Made by a program: the position numbers and the translations under genes
In this document: positions 1 through 7,567 of the stretch, piece after piece
Layout: every line of letters starts with the position of its first letter
How positions within the stretch are numbered: the stretch's first letter is position 1
Assembly (NCBI GenBank): GCA_963772585.1
Contig: CAVYXV010000001.1
Coordinates: forward strand, 122,513 to 186,512
DNA length: 64,000 nucleotides
Reading direction: 5' to 3'
DNA from: CAVVXN01 sp963772585
Lineage (GTDB): Bacteria > Planctomycetota > PLA2 > JAEUHO01
The notes under the pieces: generated by a model
Databases searched by the model: none
Seen by the model: the letters and a program-made list of their open reading frames with translations, nothing else
Told to the model about the DNA's origin: nothing

Positions 1-1
1 C

Positions 2-394
2 GAGGAACTCCAGGCGCTCGTGCTCCAGGTCCGGGAGGTGGCGATTCCCGAACCACTGCTGAGGCTCGTGGCCCGCTGGGTGACGGCCACCTCGCCCTTC
101 GGCCTGGAGGCGACCGACGTCGCGCGGCGCACGCTCCGGCTCGGCGCGAGCCCGCGCGGCGGCGAGGCGATCTGCCGCGCGGCCCGCGTGGCGGCGCTTC
201 GCGACGGCCGGGGCTACGTGACCGCCCAGGACCTGGCCTGGGCACTGATGCCGGCCCTCCGCCACCGCCTGCTCCCCTCCTTCGAAGCGGAAGCACGGGG
301 CCTCACCGGCGACGCGCTGGTCGCCGACGTCCTCCACGACGTGCCGGACCTGCCGGACGAGGTCACGAGGGTGCTGGCGGCCATCGATCGGTAG
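2..394 (+). CDS. MoxR-family AAA ATPase, C-terminal part (5' truncated by window edge)
   Basis: The reading frame is already open at the left edge and ends with TAG at 392-394. The first ATG/GTG in frame (GTG at 20) is internal, not a real start. The residues match the lid domain of MoxR ATPases: a hydrophobic helix ending in TATSPFG, then LGASPRGGEAICRAARVAAL and a GRGYVTAQDLAWA segment, followed by HRLLPSF. That order (GaSPR, then GR.yV...D, then HR) is typical of the family. MoxR proteins are chaperone-like ATPases, usually next to DUF58 and von Willebrand-type genes; those partners would lie left of the window. The Walker motifs are not visible here. Confidence 0.85.
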   Translation, partial: EELQALVLQVREVAIPEPLLRLVARWVTATSPFGLEATDVARRTLRLGASPRGGEAICRAARVAALRDGRGYVTAQDLAWALMPALRHRLLPSFEAEARGLTGDALVADVLHDVPDLPDEVTRVLAAIDR

Positions 395-846
395 CGCCGC
401 AGGAGGGGAGAGGGCGAGCGGGGGAGCGCGGGGCGGGGGCCCTCCGGCGTCTCGATGGCGAGCGCGTGACGCCCTTCGGCAGGCTCGGGGCGGCCTGGGC
501 CGTGCGCGTCCTTCGACGCGCCTTCGGCCCCCTCCGGGTGCCTCCGCATGCTCGCGTGCGCTCGCCTCGGGGCGCGCCCTGAGGGGGGGTGGGCGTTCGC
601 TGCTGCTGGACGGGGGGAGTCGCTCCCGCGCCGCACCCGGCGTCAGGCGCACAACGGATGCTCTCGCGGAGCACGAGCGTCCGTTCGGTTGCCGGCATCC
701 GTACGCCCCGCGCGGGAGCCCGCCGTCCCGCACAACGCTCGAGTCTCGCCGCTGGCCTCCCCGGGGGGCGGGGACGACGCGGCCGCGCCCCCTCGACCGG
801 CCCGCGGCCCGAGGTCGCCTCGGTCCTTGTGCGGACTCCGTACGAA
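395..846. other. Gene-free interval between the moxR stop and the lipoprotein terminator
   Basis: About 450 bases with no convincing gene. The open frames in it are long only because stop codons are rare in such GC-rich DNA, and they resemble nothing known to me. I see no tRNA and no tandem repeat. Confidence 0.5.
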
Positions 847-872
847 GGCCGCGGCGCAGGGGCGCCGCGGCC
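847..872 (-). terminator. Perfect 11-bp hairpin behind the lipoprotein gene
   Basis: Bases 847-857 and 862-872 are perfect reverse complements (GGCCGCGGCGC and its complement) around an AGGG tetraloop. The hairpin begins 16 bases after the stop of the minus-strand lipoprotein gene. No T-run follows it on the minus strand, so it is a GC-rich hairpin of the kind that could stabilise a 3' end or act with Rho, not a classic intrinsic terminator. Confidence 0.5.
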
Positions 873-888
873 TCGGACGGATGGGCCC

Positions 889-3288
889 TTACTGGGTGGG
901 CGGCGTGTAGACGCCCCGGACGCCCGGAATCTTGATCGGGCTGTAGAAGTTCCTCAGGCCCGACACCAGGTCCACCACGGTCACCTGGCCGGCGCCCCGC
1001 GCGCAGATGTAGAGGTCCTGCGCGGCATTGAGCGAGCCATCCGGGTTCGGGCTCGTCTGCTCCGTGCCCTTGAACCAGCAGGTCGGGACCAAGGAGCAGA
1101 GACCGCTGTTCAGCAGCGCGATGCACAGGGGGTAGATCGTGTAGGACGAGCGGTGGGCGACGGCCACCGGGTTCGCGCCGACGTTGCCGATGGTCTGGAG
1201 AATGACGGGGTTGTTGAACGCGCCCGTGGTCAGGCCGAGCAGGCGGATGCGGTTCGCCTGCGCGCCCGACTCGGCAACACCGAACCACGCGCCGTTGCCC
1301 ACGGCCAAGAGGTCGTCCAGGCCCGCCGGGCTGTCGAAGCCGGTCAGGTCGCCGATGATCGCGTCGGCGGCGATCCCGGAACCGACACCCGTGGAGCAGC
1401 TCGGGCCGGAGATGTAGTAGGCCACCTTGCCCTCGCCGGGCAGGCCCGCCTGGGAGATGGCCGCGATGAAGAGGTTCGTGGTGCCGGCGTTGATGCACGG
1501 CGACATCACTACGTCGTTCGGTCGCGAGTTGGCACCCAGGTTGAACTGCTTGACCGGAGCGTCGAGGTTCAGGCGCGTCGTGTTCACGACGCCGTCCGTG
1601 AAGTCCGCGTACATGATGATCGGCACGGGCGGTCCGCCGAAGGACGGGTCGCGGTTGGCGGCCCCGGTGGGCGGAAGCGAGACCGACACCGTTCGCGGCG
1701 TGTTGCCGGTCGGCTGCACGTTCTGGATGAAGATCGGGCCGTTGACGTAGTTGATGCCCGTCGAGACGTTGTTGAAGTCGAACGTCGTCAGCGTGTTCGC
1801 CGAACTGTTCGAGACCACGACGACGTTCGCCGCCTGGCCGCCGCCGGTCTGGTTCCCGATGCCGCCCGGCTGAGGCGTGCTGATGATCGCCACCGGAAGG
1901 CTGTTGCCGCTGTTGATGATGACGATCTCGCCGCTGTTGGGCGACATCGCGTAGACCCACGTGCTGCAGGTGCCGCCGTTCGTGCGGCAGTCGATGCTGA
2001 GTTCGGTCGGCTCGAAACCGGGCACCGTCGCCGAGGTCGTGATCGCGTCGTTGAAGGCGGGGAGCACGTTCTGCGGGATGCCGTTCGGGAAGGTCTGGGC
2101 GCCGGTCAGGAAGTCGGCAATCCCCTGCTGGTTCACCGCGTCGATCACGCCCACGCGGTCGGAAGCCGCCCACCACACCGCGTACTCCGGGAAGGGGTTC
2201 TGCGGGAGGTCCGGCGGGGCCACCGTCTGGAACGAGAACTTCTTGGTGATCATCATCGGGTTCCCGGCCAGGTCGGCGATGGGCGACGCGTTGTCCGGGT
2301 TCGACAGGGATCCGCTGTCGGCGTCGAACGATGCCTGATCGTTGTAGGCGCCCACGATGGAGACCTCGATGAACGTCCCGAAGGGGAAGCCACCCTGCGT
2401 GGGATCGGCCTTCCAGACGATCTCATGGCCGTTCGAGGGGAGCGTCGCGCCGTCGCTCGCGCTCTTGAGCTGGGGGTAGGTCGGCGCCGGAGGGATGGTC
2501 GGCGGGGCGCCGGCTCCGGGCGGGAAGCCCGCGTTGATCACGTTGATGTTGTTCGCCGAGATCCGCGCGGCGTTGATGGACTCGTTGAACCGGATGGTCA
2601 CGAGCGGGGTCGTCTTGCCGAAGATGCCGACCCGGATGTCCGCCACCTCCTGGGCGGTGTCGCCCGTGGGGATCTGGGGATCGACGCCCGCGCCGACGCC
2701 GAGGGCGCCATCCACGGGGGAGGTCGCCACGACGAACGGGTTCACGGAGTCCGTCCCGCCCACCGTGAAGGAGTGGAAGACCGGACCCTGCTGGAGAGCC
2801 TTGCCGTCGGTGTTGCGGATGTTGCTGAAGACCCCGATGCTGTACTGCCCGGCCGCGAGCGGGAGCGACGCCGGCGTGCAGATGATGCGATCGGGCTCCA
2901 CCTGCACCGCCGACAGGGGCAGTTCGACGTTGCCGCTGCCCGGGATGTACTGGAGGATCTGCAGGGCGGAGAGGTCGAGGCCCAGGTTCGGGTCACCCCC
3001 GACGAAGACCGATGCCGGATCGATCTGCGTGCGGTCCTGGAAGAAGACGACGATCTTCCCCGGGTAGTTCGAGTCGGTGGACACCGTCAGGAACCCGTCC
3101 GTGTAGGTCGGGTTCTGCTGCAGGGTGTTGAAGTCGATGGGGCTCATGAAGGGCGAGAAGGCGCGCACGAGCGGCGCCTGGATCGCGCCGCCGCCGTCCC
3201 CGCCGCCACCGCAGGCGCCCAACGTCGTCATGAGCGCGACGACGAGGAGTCCCGTCAGCCACCGGAAAGAGGGGGTTGTCTTGACCAT
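889..3288 (-). CDS. Large secreted lipoprotein with Ig-like (SbsA/Big_5 type) domain
   Basis: A 799-residue protein with a clear lipoprotein signal: basic start MVKTTPSFRW, a hydrophobic stretch, then TTLGAC with the lipid-modified Cys at residue 26 and a flexible GGGGDGGG linker. I chose the ATG at 3288 because GAGAGGT lies just upstream and the signal peptide begins there; the same frame stays open another 100 codons upstream without protein-like composition. A segment reading VNPFVVATSPVDGALGVGAG, followed by PLVTIRFNESINAARIS, resembles the SbsA Ig-like fold common in surface proteins. The C-terminal half is rich in N, T, G and V with repeated short strands, suggesting a beta-propeller-like region. 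The partner and role are unknown. No neighbour shares its strand closely, so it is probably monocistronic. Confidence 0.8.
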   Translation of the reverse strand: MVKTTPSFRWLTGLLVVALMTTLGACGGGGDGGGAIQAPLVRAFSPFMSPIDFNTLQQNPTYTDGFLTVSTDSNYPGKIVVFFQDRTQIDPASVFVGGDPNLGLDLSALQILQYIPGSGNVELPLSAVQVEPDRIICTPASLPLAAGQYSIGVFSNIRNTDGKALQQGPVFHSFTVGGTDSVNPFVVATSPVDGALGVGAGVDPQIPTGDTAQEVADIRVGIFGKTTPLVTIRFNESINAARISANNINVINAGFPPGAGAPPTIPPAPTYPQLKSASDGATLPSNGHEIVWKADPTQGGFPFGTFIEVSIVGAYNDQASFDADSGSLSNPDNASPIADLAGNPMMITKKFSFQTVAPPDLPQNPFPEYAVWWAASDRVGVIDAVNQQGIADFLTGAQTFPNGIPQNVLPAFNDAITTSATVPGFEPTELSIDCRTNGGTCSTWVYAMSPNSGEIVIINSGNSLPVAIISTPQPGGIGNQTGGGQAANVVVVSNSSANTLTTFDFNNVSTGINYVNGPIFIQNVQPTGNTPRTVSVSLPPTGAANRDPSFGGPPVPIIMYADFTDGVVNTTRLNLDAPVKQFNLGANSRPNDVVMSPCINAGTTNLFIAAISQAGLPGEGKVAYYISGPSCSTGVGSGIAADAIIGDLTGFDSPAGLDDLLAVGNGAWFGVAESGAQANRIRLLGLTTGAFNNPVILQTIGNVGANPVAVAHRSSYTIYPLCIALLNSGLCSLVPTCWFKGTEQTSPNPDGSLNAAQDLYICARGAGQVTVVDLVSGLRNFYSPIKIPGVRGVYTPPTQ

Positions 3289-4029
3289 TGCGGCCTGACC
3301 TCTCGTTGTGTTCAGGAAGTCGGACTGGGGGAAGGCGCCCACGGGCTCTCCCGTCCCCGGGTTCCATCCGCCTGCACCGCTCCCGCCGTAGCCGCCAGCC
3401 GACCTTGAAAACGTCGCCGGCGGGAGCGGAGAATCCGCCCCGCGCGGATTTCGGCTCCCGGGGAGAGGGCAGGGGTGTTCGACGTCGCGAAGCGTCGCGC
3501 GCCGGGCGTCCGTAGGACGCGGGGCGCGGAGGAGAGACCGCCGTGGATGTCCATCCCGTCTCGTCTCATCGTTCCCGTTCGCGAAGTCCGATTGCACCCG
3601 GCCCCAACATGCTGGAGACCCAGCATGCTAGAACCACGAAGTCACGACCCAAGCCCAAGGCGAGGGTTCGCGCCCAGCCCCGGCCCAGGATCGATCGCCC
3701 AGGTCACGGCCGTATCGCGCCGAAGCGGGAATTTCGGGCCGCGAAGCACTCCGAGCAACCCTCATGCCAGGGGCGCCACCCCCTGACGAGTCGTAAATGC
3801 CGTCTCTTCCGAGGGTTGGGGCGACCGCCTACTTCGGGCTCCCGACGCCAGGCCCGGGGCCCGTGCGATCCTGCTACGGCGCCTCGCCCGCACGACCACG
3901 GGGGCGGCCCGGATCGAACCCGCAGGACGCGCGGACGGGCGTTGGAATCCCGCGCCCCTGGGCCCAGCGGCCGACCCGGCGCCGACGGTAGGGACGCGCG
4001 TCTCCCCCCGGCTGGTAGGGTGGCCGCCG
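3289..4029. other. 740-base gene-free region between divergent lipoprotein and TPR genes
   Basis: No credible gene is seen on either strand; open frames here are shadows of GC-rich sequence. It holds the upstream regions of both divergent genes. Visible structure includes an 8-bp perfect hairpin at 3608-3627 (CATGCTGG, loop AGAC) and a 7-bp one near 3432-3450 (AATCCGC/GCGGATT). At about 3935-3975 there is a short stretch resembling the end of repeat family B (ACGGGCGTTGGAATC then CCGCGCCCCTGG). Promoters could not be placed with confidence. Confidence 0.45.
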
Positions 4030-5355
4030 ATGCCGGCCGGCCCCCGCCGCTTCCCCCTCCCTGCAAGCGCGTCCCGCTCCCGCGCGGCGGCGACGGCCCT
4101 CGCCCTCGTCCTCGCGTTCGCCGCCCCCGTCGTCCCCGGGCGCCGGGCCCGCGCGGACGACGCCACCTACCGCAATCTCGTCCAGCGCGCCGTCGAGGCC
4201 CTCCGGGACGCGGAGCGACTCGACCAGGCGGGGCGCCCGGCGGCCCAGGAGCGGGCCCGGCGGGCGCGCGTCCTCCTCGCCCAGGCGGACACGCAGCGCG
4301 AGCGGGAGCCGGAGGTGGCCCTGTTCGCGGTCCAGGCGAGCGTCTTCGAAGGAAACCGCCCCGAGGCACGGGCCTGGCTCGACCGGTACGCCGCGCGCAC
4401 CCCCTACGGCGACCGCGACCCCAAGCTGCCCTTCCTGCGCGCCCTGGTCGCGTGGCGGCTCGACCATCGCCCGGACCTGGCGATCGAGGAGTTGGACCGC
4501 ATGCACGCCCTCGCGCCGAAGGCGCGGGACCGGGCGGCCGACCTCCTCGCCTACACCGTGCTGCTGGCGGAGGGCGGTCGCCGCCTCGGAGCGCGGGACT
4601 GCGAACGCGCGCTCGGCTTCTTCCGGCGAGCGGTCGCCGTCGCCGGGACCCTCGGCGACGTGGCCAGGCAGCGGGTCGCCCGGGCGAACGCGGGGATCGC
4701 GCTCCAGCAGTGCGGCCGACCCGAGGACGCGATCGACACGTTCCGGCGGCTGCAGAAGGAGGATCCCGAGAGTCCGCTCTGGTCCTGGTACCTCGCGCTC
4801 TCGCTCGCCAACCAGGAACGCTTCGAGGAGGCGGCGCCCGCCTACCAGCGCGTGATCGCCATGCTGGAGGGAGGGAAGGTCGCCGCGACGTACGTACCCC
4901 TCCTGCGCCAGGCCTACCTCCGGTTGGGGAACACGCTGCGCCAGCTCGCGAAGGCGGCCGGGGGATCGGCCCCCCGACGGGACCTGCTCGGTCGGGCGCG
5001 GAAGCGGCTGGAGCACTACGTGGAGCTGGAGCCCCGCTCCGTCGCGGGCCGGTACTGGCTCGGCGTGCTGCTCTACGAGGAGTTCGGCCGGCCGTACGAC
5101 GCGATGGCCCAGTTCGAGAAGGCCCACGCCCTCGACCCCGTCTGCGACGGCTCCCTCGGCTACCTCGTCCGGATCGCGGATCGCCACGGCCCGCCCCCCG
5201 GGACGGGCGAGGAGGATCGGGCCGCCCGGGAAGCCGCGTGGCGCGCGCGCCTGGCCGCATGGAAGGCCGACCTCGAAGAGCACGCCGCGGCCCGGGCGGC
5301 GGCCCGCACCAAGCGCCGGCAGACGTCGCCCGATCACACGGACGGCTGCCGGTGA
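4030..5355 (+). CDS. Secreted tetratricopeptide-repeat protein
   Basis: 441 residues. It begins with a basic stretch and a hydrophobic core (ALALVLAFAAPVV) ending near ARA-DD, which fits a Sec signal peptide of about 42 residues. The body is helical with TPR-like pairs: ARANAGIALQQCGRPEDAID, then WYLALSLANQERFEEAAPAYQRV, and later RYWLGVLLYEEFGRPYDAMA. The last 50 residues are a charged Arg/Ala/Glu tail, probably coiled. TPR proteins of this kind act as scaffolds in the periplasm; no enzymatic domain is seen. The gene stands alone, converging on the small membrane protein at 5383-5742. The exact partner is unknown. Confidence 0.75.
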   Translation: MPAGPRRFPLPASASRSRAAATALALVLAFAAPVVPGRRARADDATYRNLVQRAVEALRDAERLDQAGRPAAQERARRARVLLAQADTQREREPEVALFAVQASVFEGNRPEARAWLDRYAARTPYGDRDPKLPFLRALVAWRLDHRPDLAIEELDRMHALAPKARDRAADLLAYTVLLAEGGRRLGARDCERALGFFRRAVAVAGTLGDVARQRVARANAGIALQQCGRPEDAIDTFRRLQKEDPESPLWSWYLALSLANQERFEEAAPAYQRVIAMLEGGKVAATYVPLLRQAYLRLGNTLRQLAKAAGGSAPRRDLLGRARKRLEHYVELEPRSVAGRYWLGVLLYEEFGRPYDAMAQFEKAHALDPVCDGSLGYLVRIADRHGPPPGTGEEDRAAREAAWRARLAAWKADLEEHAAARAAARTKRRQTSPDHTDGCR

Positions 5356-5382
5356 GCGTCGCCGAGGGCGTCTCGACCGTCC

Positions 5383-5742
5383 TCACCCGCGCCGCGCCGC
5401 GAGGGCGCGGAGCAGCAACCCGGTGAGGACGGCCGCCTGCAGCAGGAACGAGGCGGCGAGCGCGTAGCCGACGGTGGCGACCACGCCGCGGTCGCGCTCC
5501 CAGGTCCGCCGGGCCTCCCAGCGCTCCTGCGCCCGCATCCACTCGGCCACGCGGGGCCCGGCGCGCGGCTGGATGCCGGGGTCGTCGGCCGCGGCCAGCG
5601 CCGAGCGGCCGTGCGCCGCCTCCAGACGGTGGATCTCACGCCGGGCCCCGGCCCCCAGGAGGAGCCAAGCGGCGAAGTGGAGCACCGCGAGCGCCGCGAG
5701 GACGAGTCCCGCCTTCGCGAGGAACGGGCCCGGAGAGCTCAC
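5383..5742 (-). CDS. Small two-TM membrane protein of unknown function
   Basis: 119 residues from the GTG at 5742, which is preceded by GGGAGGG at good spacing; the longer frame from 5808 would overlap the end of the selenoprotein gene and adds only low-quality residues. There are two membrane helices: residues about 9-29 (AKAGLVLAALAVLHFAAWLL) and about 91-113 (VVATVGYALAASFLLQAAVL). Between them is a soluble, charged stretch rich in Arg, Glu and Trp. I do not recognise a family. It follows the selenoprotein gene on the same strand after about 60 bases and may be co-transcribed with it. Confidence 0.6.
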   Translation of the reverse strand: MSSPGPFLAKAGLVLAALAVLHFAAWLLLGAGARREIHRLEAAHGRSALAAADDPGIQPRAGPRVAEWMRAQERWEARRTWERDRGVVATVGYALAASFLLQAAVLTGLLLRALAARRG

Positions 5743-5804
5743 GGCGTCCGCACCCTCCCGGGACTCCGCCCCTCGCCCCACACGGCTCGTTCCCCCCCCG
5801 CTTC

Positions 5805-6041
5805 TCACACGGCGGACTCGCGGACCCGGTCGAGGACGCGCCGCTCGTCGGGGAACGCGCCGGTCTCGAGCTTGGAGTAGATCCGCTCGCCGTCCACGTC
5901 GATCTCGAAGCAGCCCCCGCCGGAGGGGACCAACTCCAGCGCGGAGATCCGCTGCTTCAGGTTCTCGAGAAGGGTGGTCGCCAGACCGACGGCCGCCGGC
6001 TCGTAGTTTCAGACAGCGCAGTATTCGATGCGGATCTTCAT
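5805..6041 (-). CDS. selW-like: SelW-like (Rdx family) selenoprotein, in-frame TGA = selenocysteine 11
   Basis: Reading from the ATG at 6041 gives MKIRIEYCAV, a TGA at 6011-6009, then NYEPAAVGLATTLLENLKQ and onward to a TGA stop at 5807-5805: 78 residues if the internal TGA is read as Sec. The result is the Rdx fold in full: a beta strand, a CxxU redox motif (C8, U11), a long helix, a LVPSGGGCFEIDVDG strand pair and SKLETGAFPDE near the end. The TGA falls exactly on the position that is Sec or Cys in SelW/SelT/SelH relatives. A SECIS-like hairpin lies directly behind it. Rdx proteins are small thioredoxin-like redox proteins of the cytoplasm. Standard gene callers would miss or truncate this gene. 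A nonsense-mutated Cys gene is the alternative; the intact frame and the hairpin argue against it. Confidence 0.85.
5976..5994 (-). promoter_or_regulatory. Bacterial SECIS element of the SelW-like gene
   Basis: Counting the U of the UGA as 1, mRNA bases 18-24 (GGCCGUC) pair with 30-36 (GGCGACC) around a GGUCU loop at 25-29. Pairs are G-C, G-C, a C/A mismatch, C-G, G-C, U-G and C-G. Two further G-C pairs can form outside another mismatch. From memory, the E. coli fdhF SECIS also carries GGUCU in its apical loop, at nearly the same distance from UGA. SelB would bind here to deliver Sec-tRNA; the sel genes themselves are not in the window. Confidence 0.75.
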
Positions 6042-6188
6042 GCCGAACGGGTCTCCGGAGAACGGACGAGGGCCCCCGAGGGCCGCAGCGCGATCCTACC
6101 CCGGCTTCGGCGGGGCCGGCAGGCCGACCCGGGTCGGGTCGGTCCGCACGGAGCCCCGCTGCGCCCGGCGAGGTAGGCTCCGCGGACG

Positions 6189-7567
6189 ATGGACAGCGGG
6201 CCGGACGCCACCCACTCGCCGCGAGCCGAGGGCGCCTCCGGAGGGCGGGGAGATTCCGTGGGCCTCGGGCGCCACGTCCTCGTGTCCGCGGTCGTCATCC
6301 TGCTGCTCTTCGGGGGGGCTTCGCTGCCTTTCGCCATTTCGCCTCGCTCTTCGCGCCCCCGCCGAAGGCGCCCGGCGGCGTGCCTCTCCCGGTGGTCCGC
6401 GCGCAAGCCCTGCGCACCCAGGACTACGTCGAGAACGTCCGCGGCTACGGCGTGGCGCACGTGCTGCGCGAGGCCCGTGTCACCGCGGAGGTCGCGGGCG
6501 TCGTGCGGGAGATCTCCCCGGCGCTTCGGATCGGGGGCCGGGTGGAGGCGACGGCGGCCGATGGCGATGGCGGCCCCTCGGCCTCGCCCCCGTTGATCCG
6601 CCTCGACACCCGGGACCTCGAGGACGCCATCGCCCGACTCGAAGCGGCGGGAACGCAGATCGAGGCCGTCCTCTCCCAGAACCGCGTCGAGGTCGCGAGC
6701 CTGGACCGCCAGATGGAAGTCGCGGAACACCGCATGGATACCGCCCGCGACGAGGAACACCGGATCGAGCGCCTCGTCGAGCAGAAGACGCTGCCCGAGA
6801 GCGACCTCGACCGCCAGCGGCTCGCCGTCTTCGCGCTCGAACAGTCGCAGAGCGAGATCGGTGCGCGACGGGAGCAGGCGATCGCCCAGCGGCCCGTGCT
6901 CGAAGCGCAACGCGCGGCGAACCGCGTCGAGATCCGACAGGCCCGGCGCGACCTCGAGCGTGCCGAGATCCGTGCGCCGTTCTCCGGCCGCGTGCTGGCC
7001 CGCCACGTCGAGGTGGGCTCGCGCGTGGCGCCGGGGACGGCGCTGTTCGACATCATCGATCCCGCCCGTGTGGAGGTGGGGATCGCGCTCGCGGCCGGCC
7101 AATACGACGCCGTGGATCGGGAGAGCCGCGTGAAGGTCCGCCTCCGGCCCGGCGGCGAGGTGGTCTGGGAAGGCACGGTGGATCGGATCGACGCCGCGAT
7201 CGACGCGGAGTCCCGGACGTTCCGGGTGTGGGTCGAGGTCCCCGGGGTCGCGGTGGCGCCGGGCGCCCCCGTGATCGCCGACGTGACGGGCCGCCACCAC
7301 GAAAACGTCCTGGCCGTGCCCCGCGAGGCCTTCCTCGGACCGACGGTCTACGTCGCGCGCCCCACCGGCGAGGGCGAGGAGGCGGTGGCGCAGGCCGTGG
7401 AGCCCGACGTGACGGCCCTCTTGCCGGGCGTCGCCATCGTCAAGCCTTCGCCCGACGGTGGAGGCCTCGACACCGGCGACCTCGTGGTCGTCACGAATCT
7501 CGAGGACATCGCCGACGGGTCGCACATCGACGTCGTCCGGACGGGAGCGGACGCGGGGTCCCGATGA
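6189..7567 (+). CDS. RND efflux periplasmic adaptor (HlyD/MFP), frameshifted in a G7 run
   Basis: The N-terminal anchor reads in one frame (ATG 6189, or GTG 6258 with a better GGGGAG site): GRHVLVSAVVILLLFGG is a membrane helix. The rest reads one base back: AAFRHFASLFAPPPKAPGGV, then VVRAQALRTQDYVENVRGYG, a long coiled-coil hairpin, and AEIRAPFSGRVLARHVEVGS, the lipoyl-like half typical of membrane fusion proteins. The switch occurs at the run of seven G at 6312-6318; eight (or five) would restore one frame of about 459 codons. It ends in TGA overlapping the ATG of the pump, so the two are translationally coupled. The break may be a sequencing error, a switchable tract or a real lesion. No outer-membrane channel gene is nearby. 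Confidence 0.75.

Noticed and set aside
3608..3627. Perfect 8-bp hairpin (CATGCTGG, loop AGAC) between divergent genes, considered as an operator or terminator.
   Set aside because: It lies far from both starts and follows no gene end; nothing supports a specific role.
3704..5542. Very long minus-strand open frames opposite the TPR gene, with similar ones opposite the adaptor (6038-7525), RND pump (7348-10389) and malQ/glgX genes.
   Set aside because: They are Arg/Pro/Gly- or Asp/His/Arg-rich shadows produced by high GC; the opposite strand carries recognisable domains.
6005..6015. The TGA in the SelW-like gene could be an ordinary nonsense mutation.
   Set aside because: It falls exactly at the family's Sec/Cys position, the rest of the frame is unbroken and a SECIS-like hairpin with a GGUCU loop follows at the right distance.
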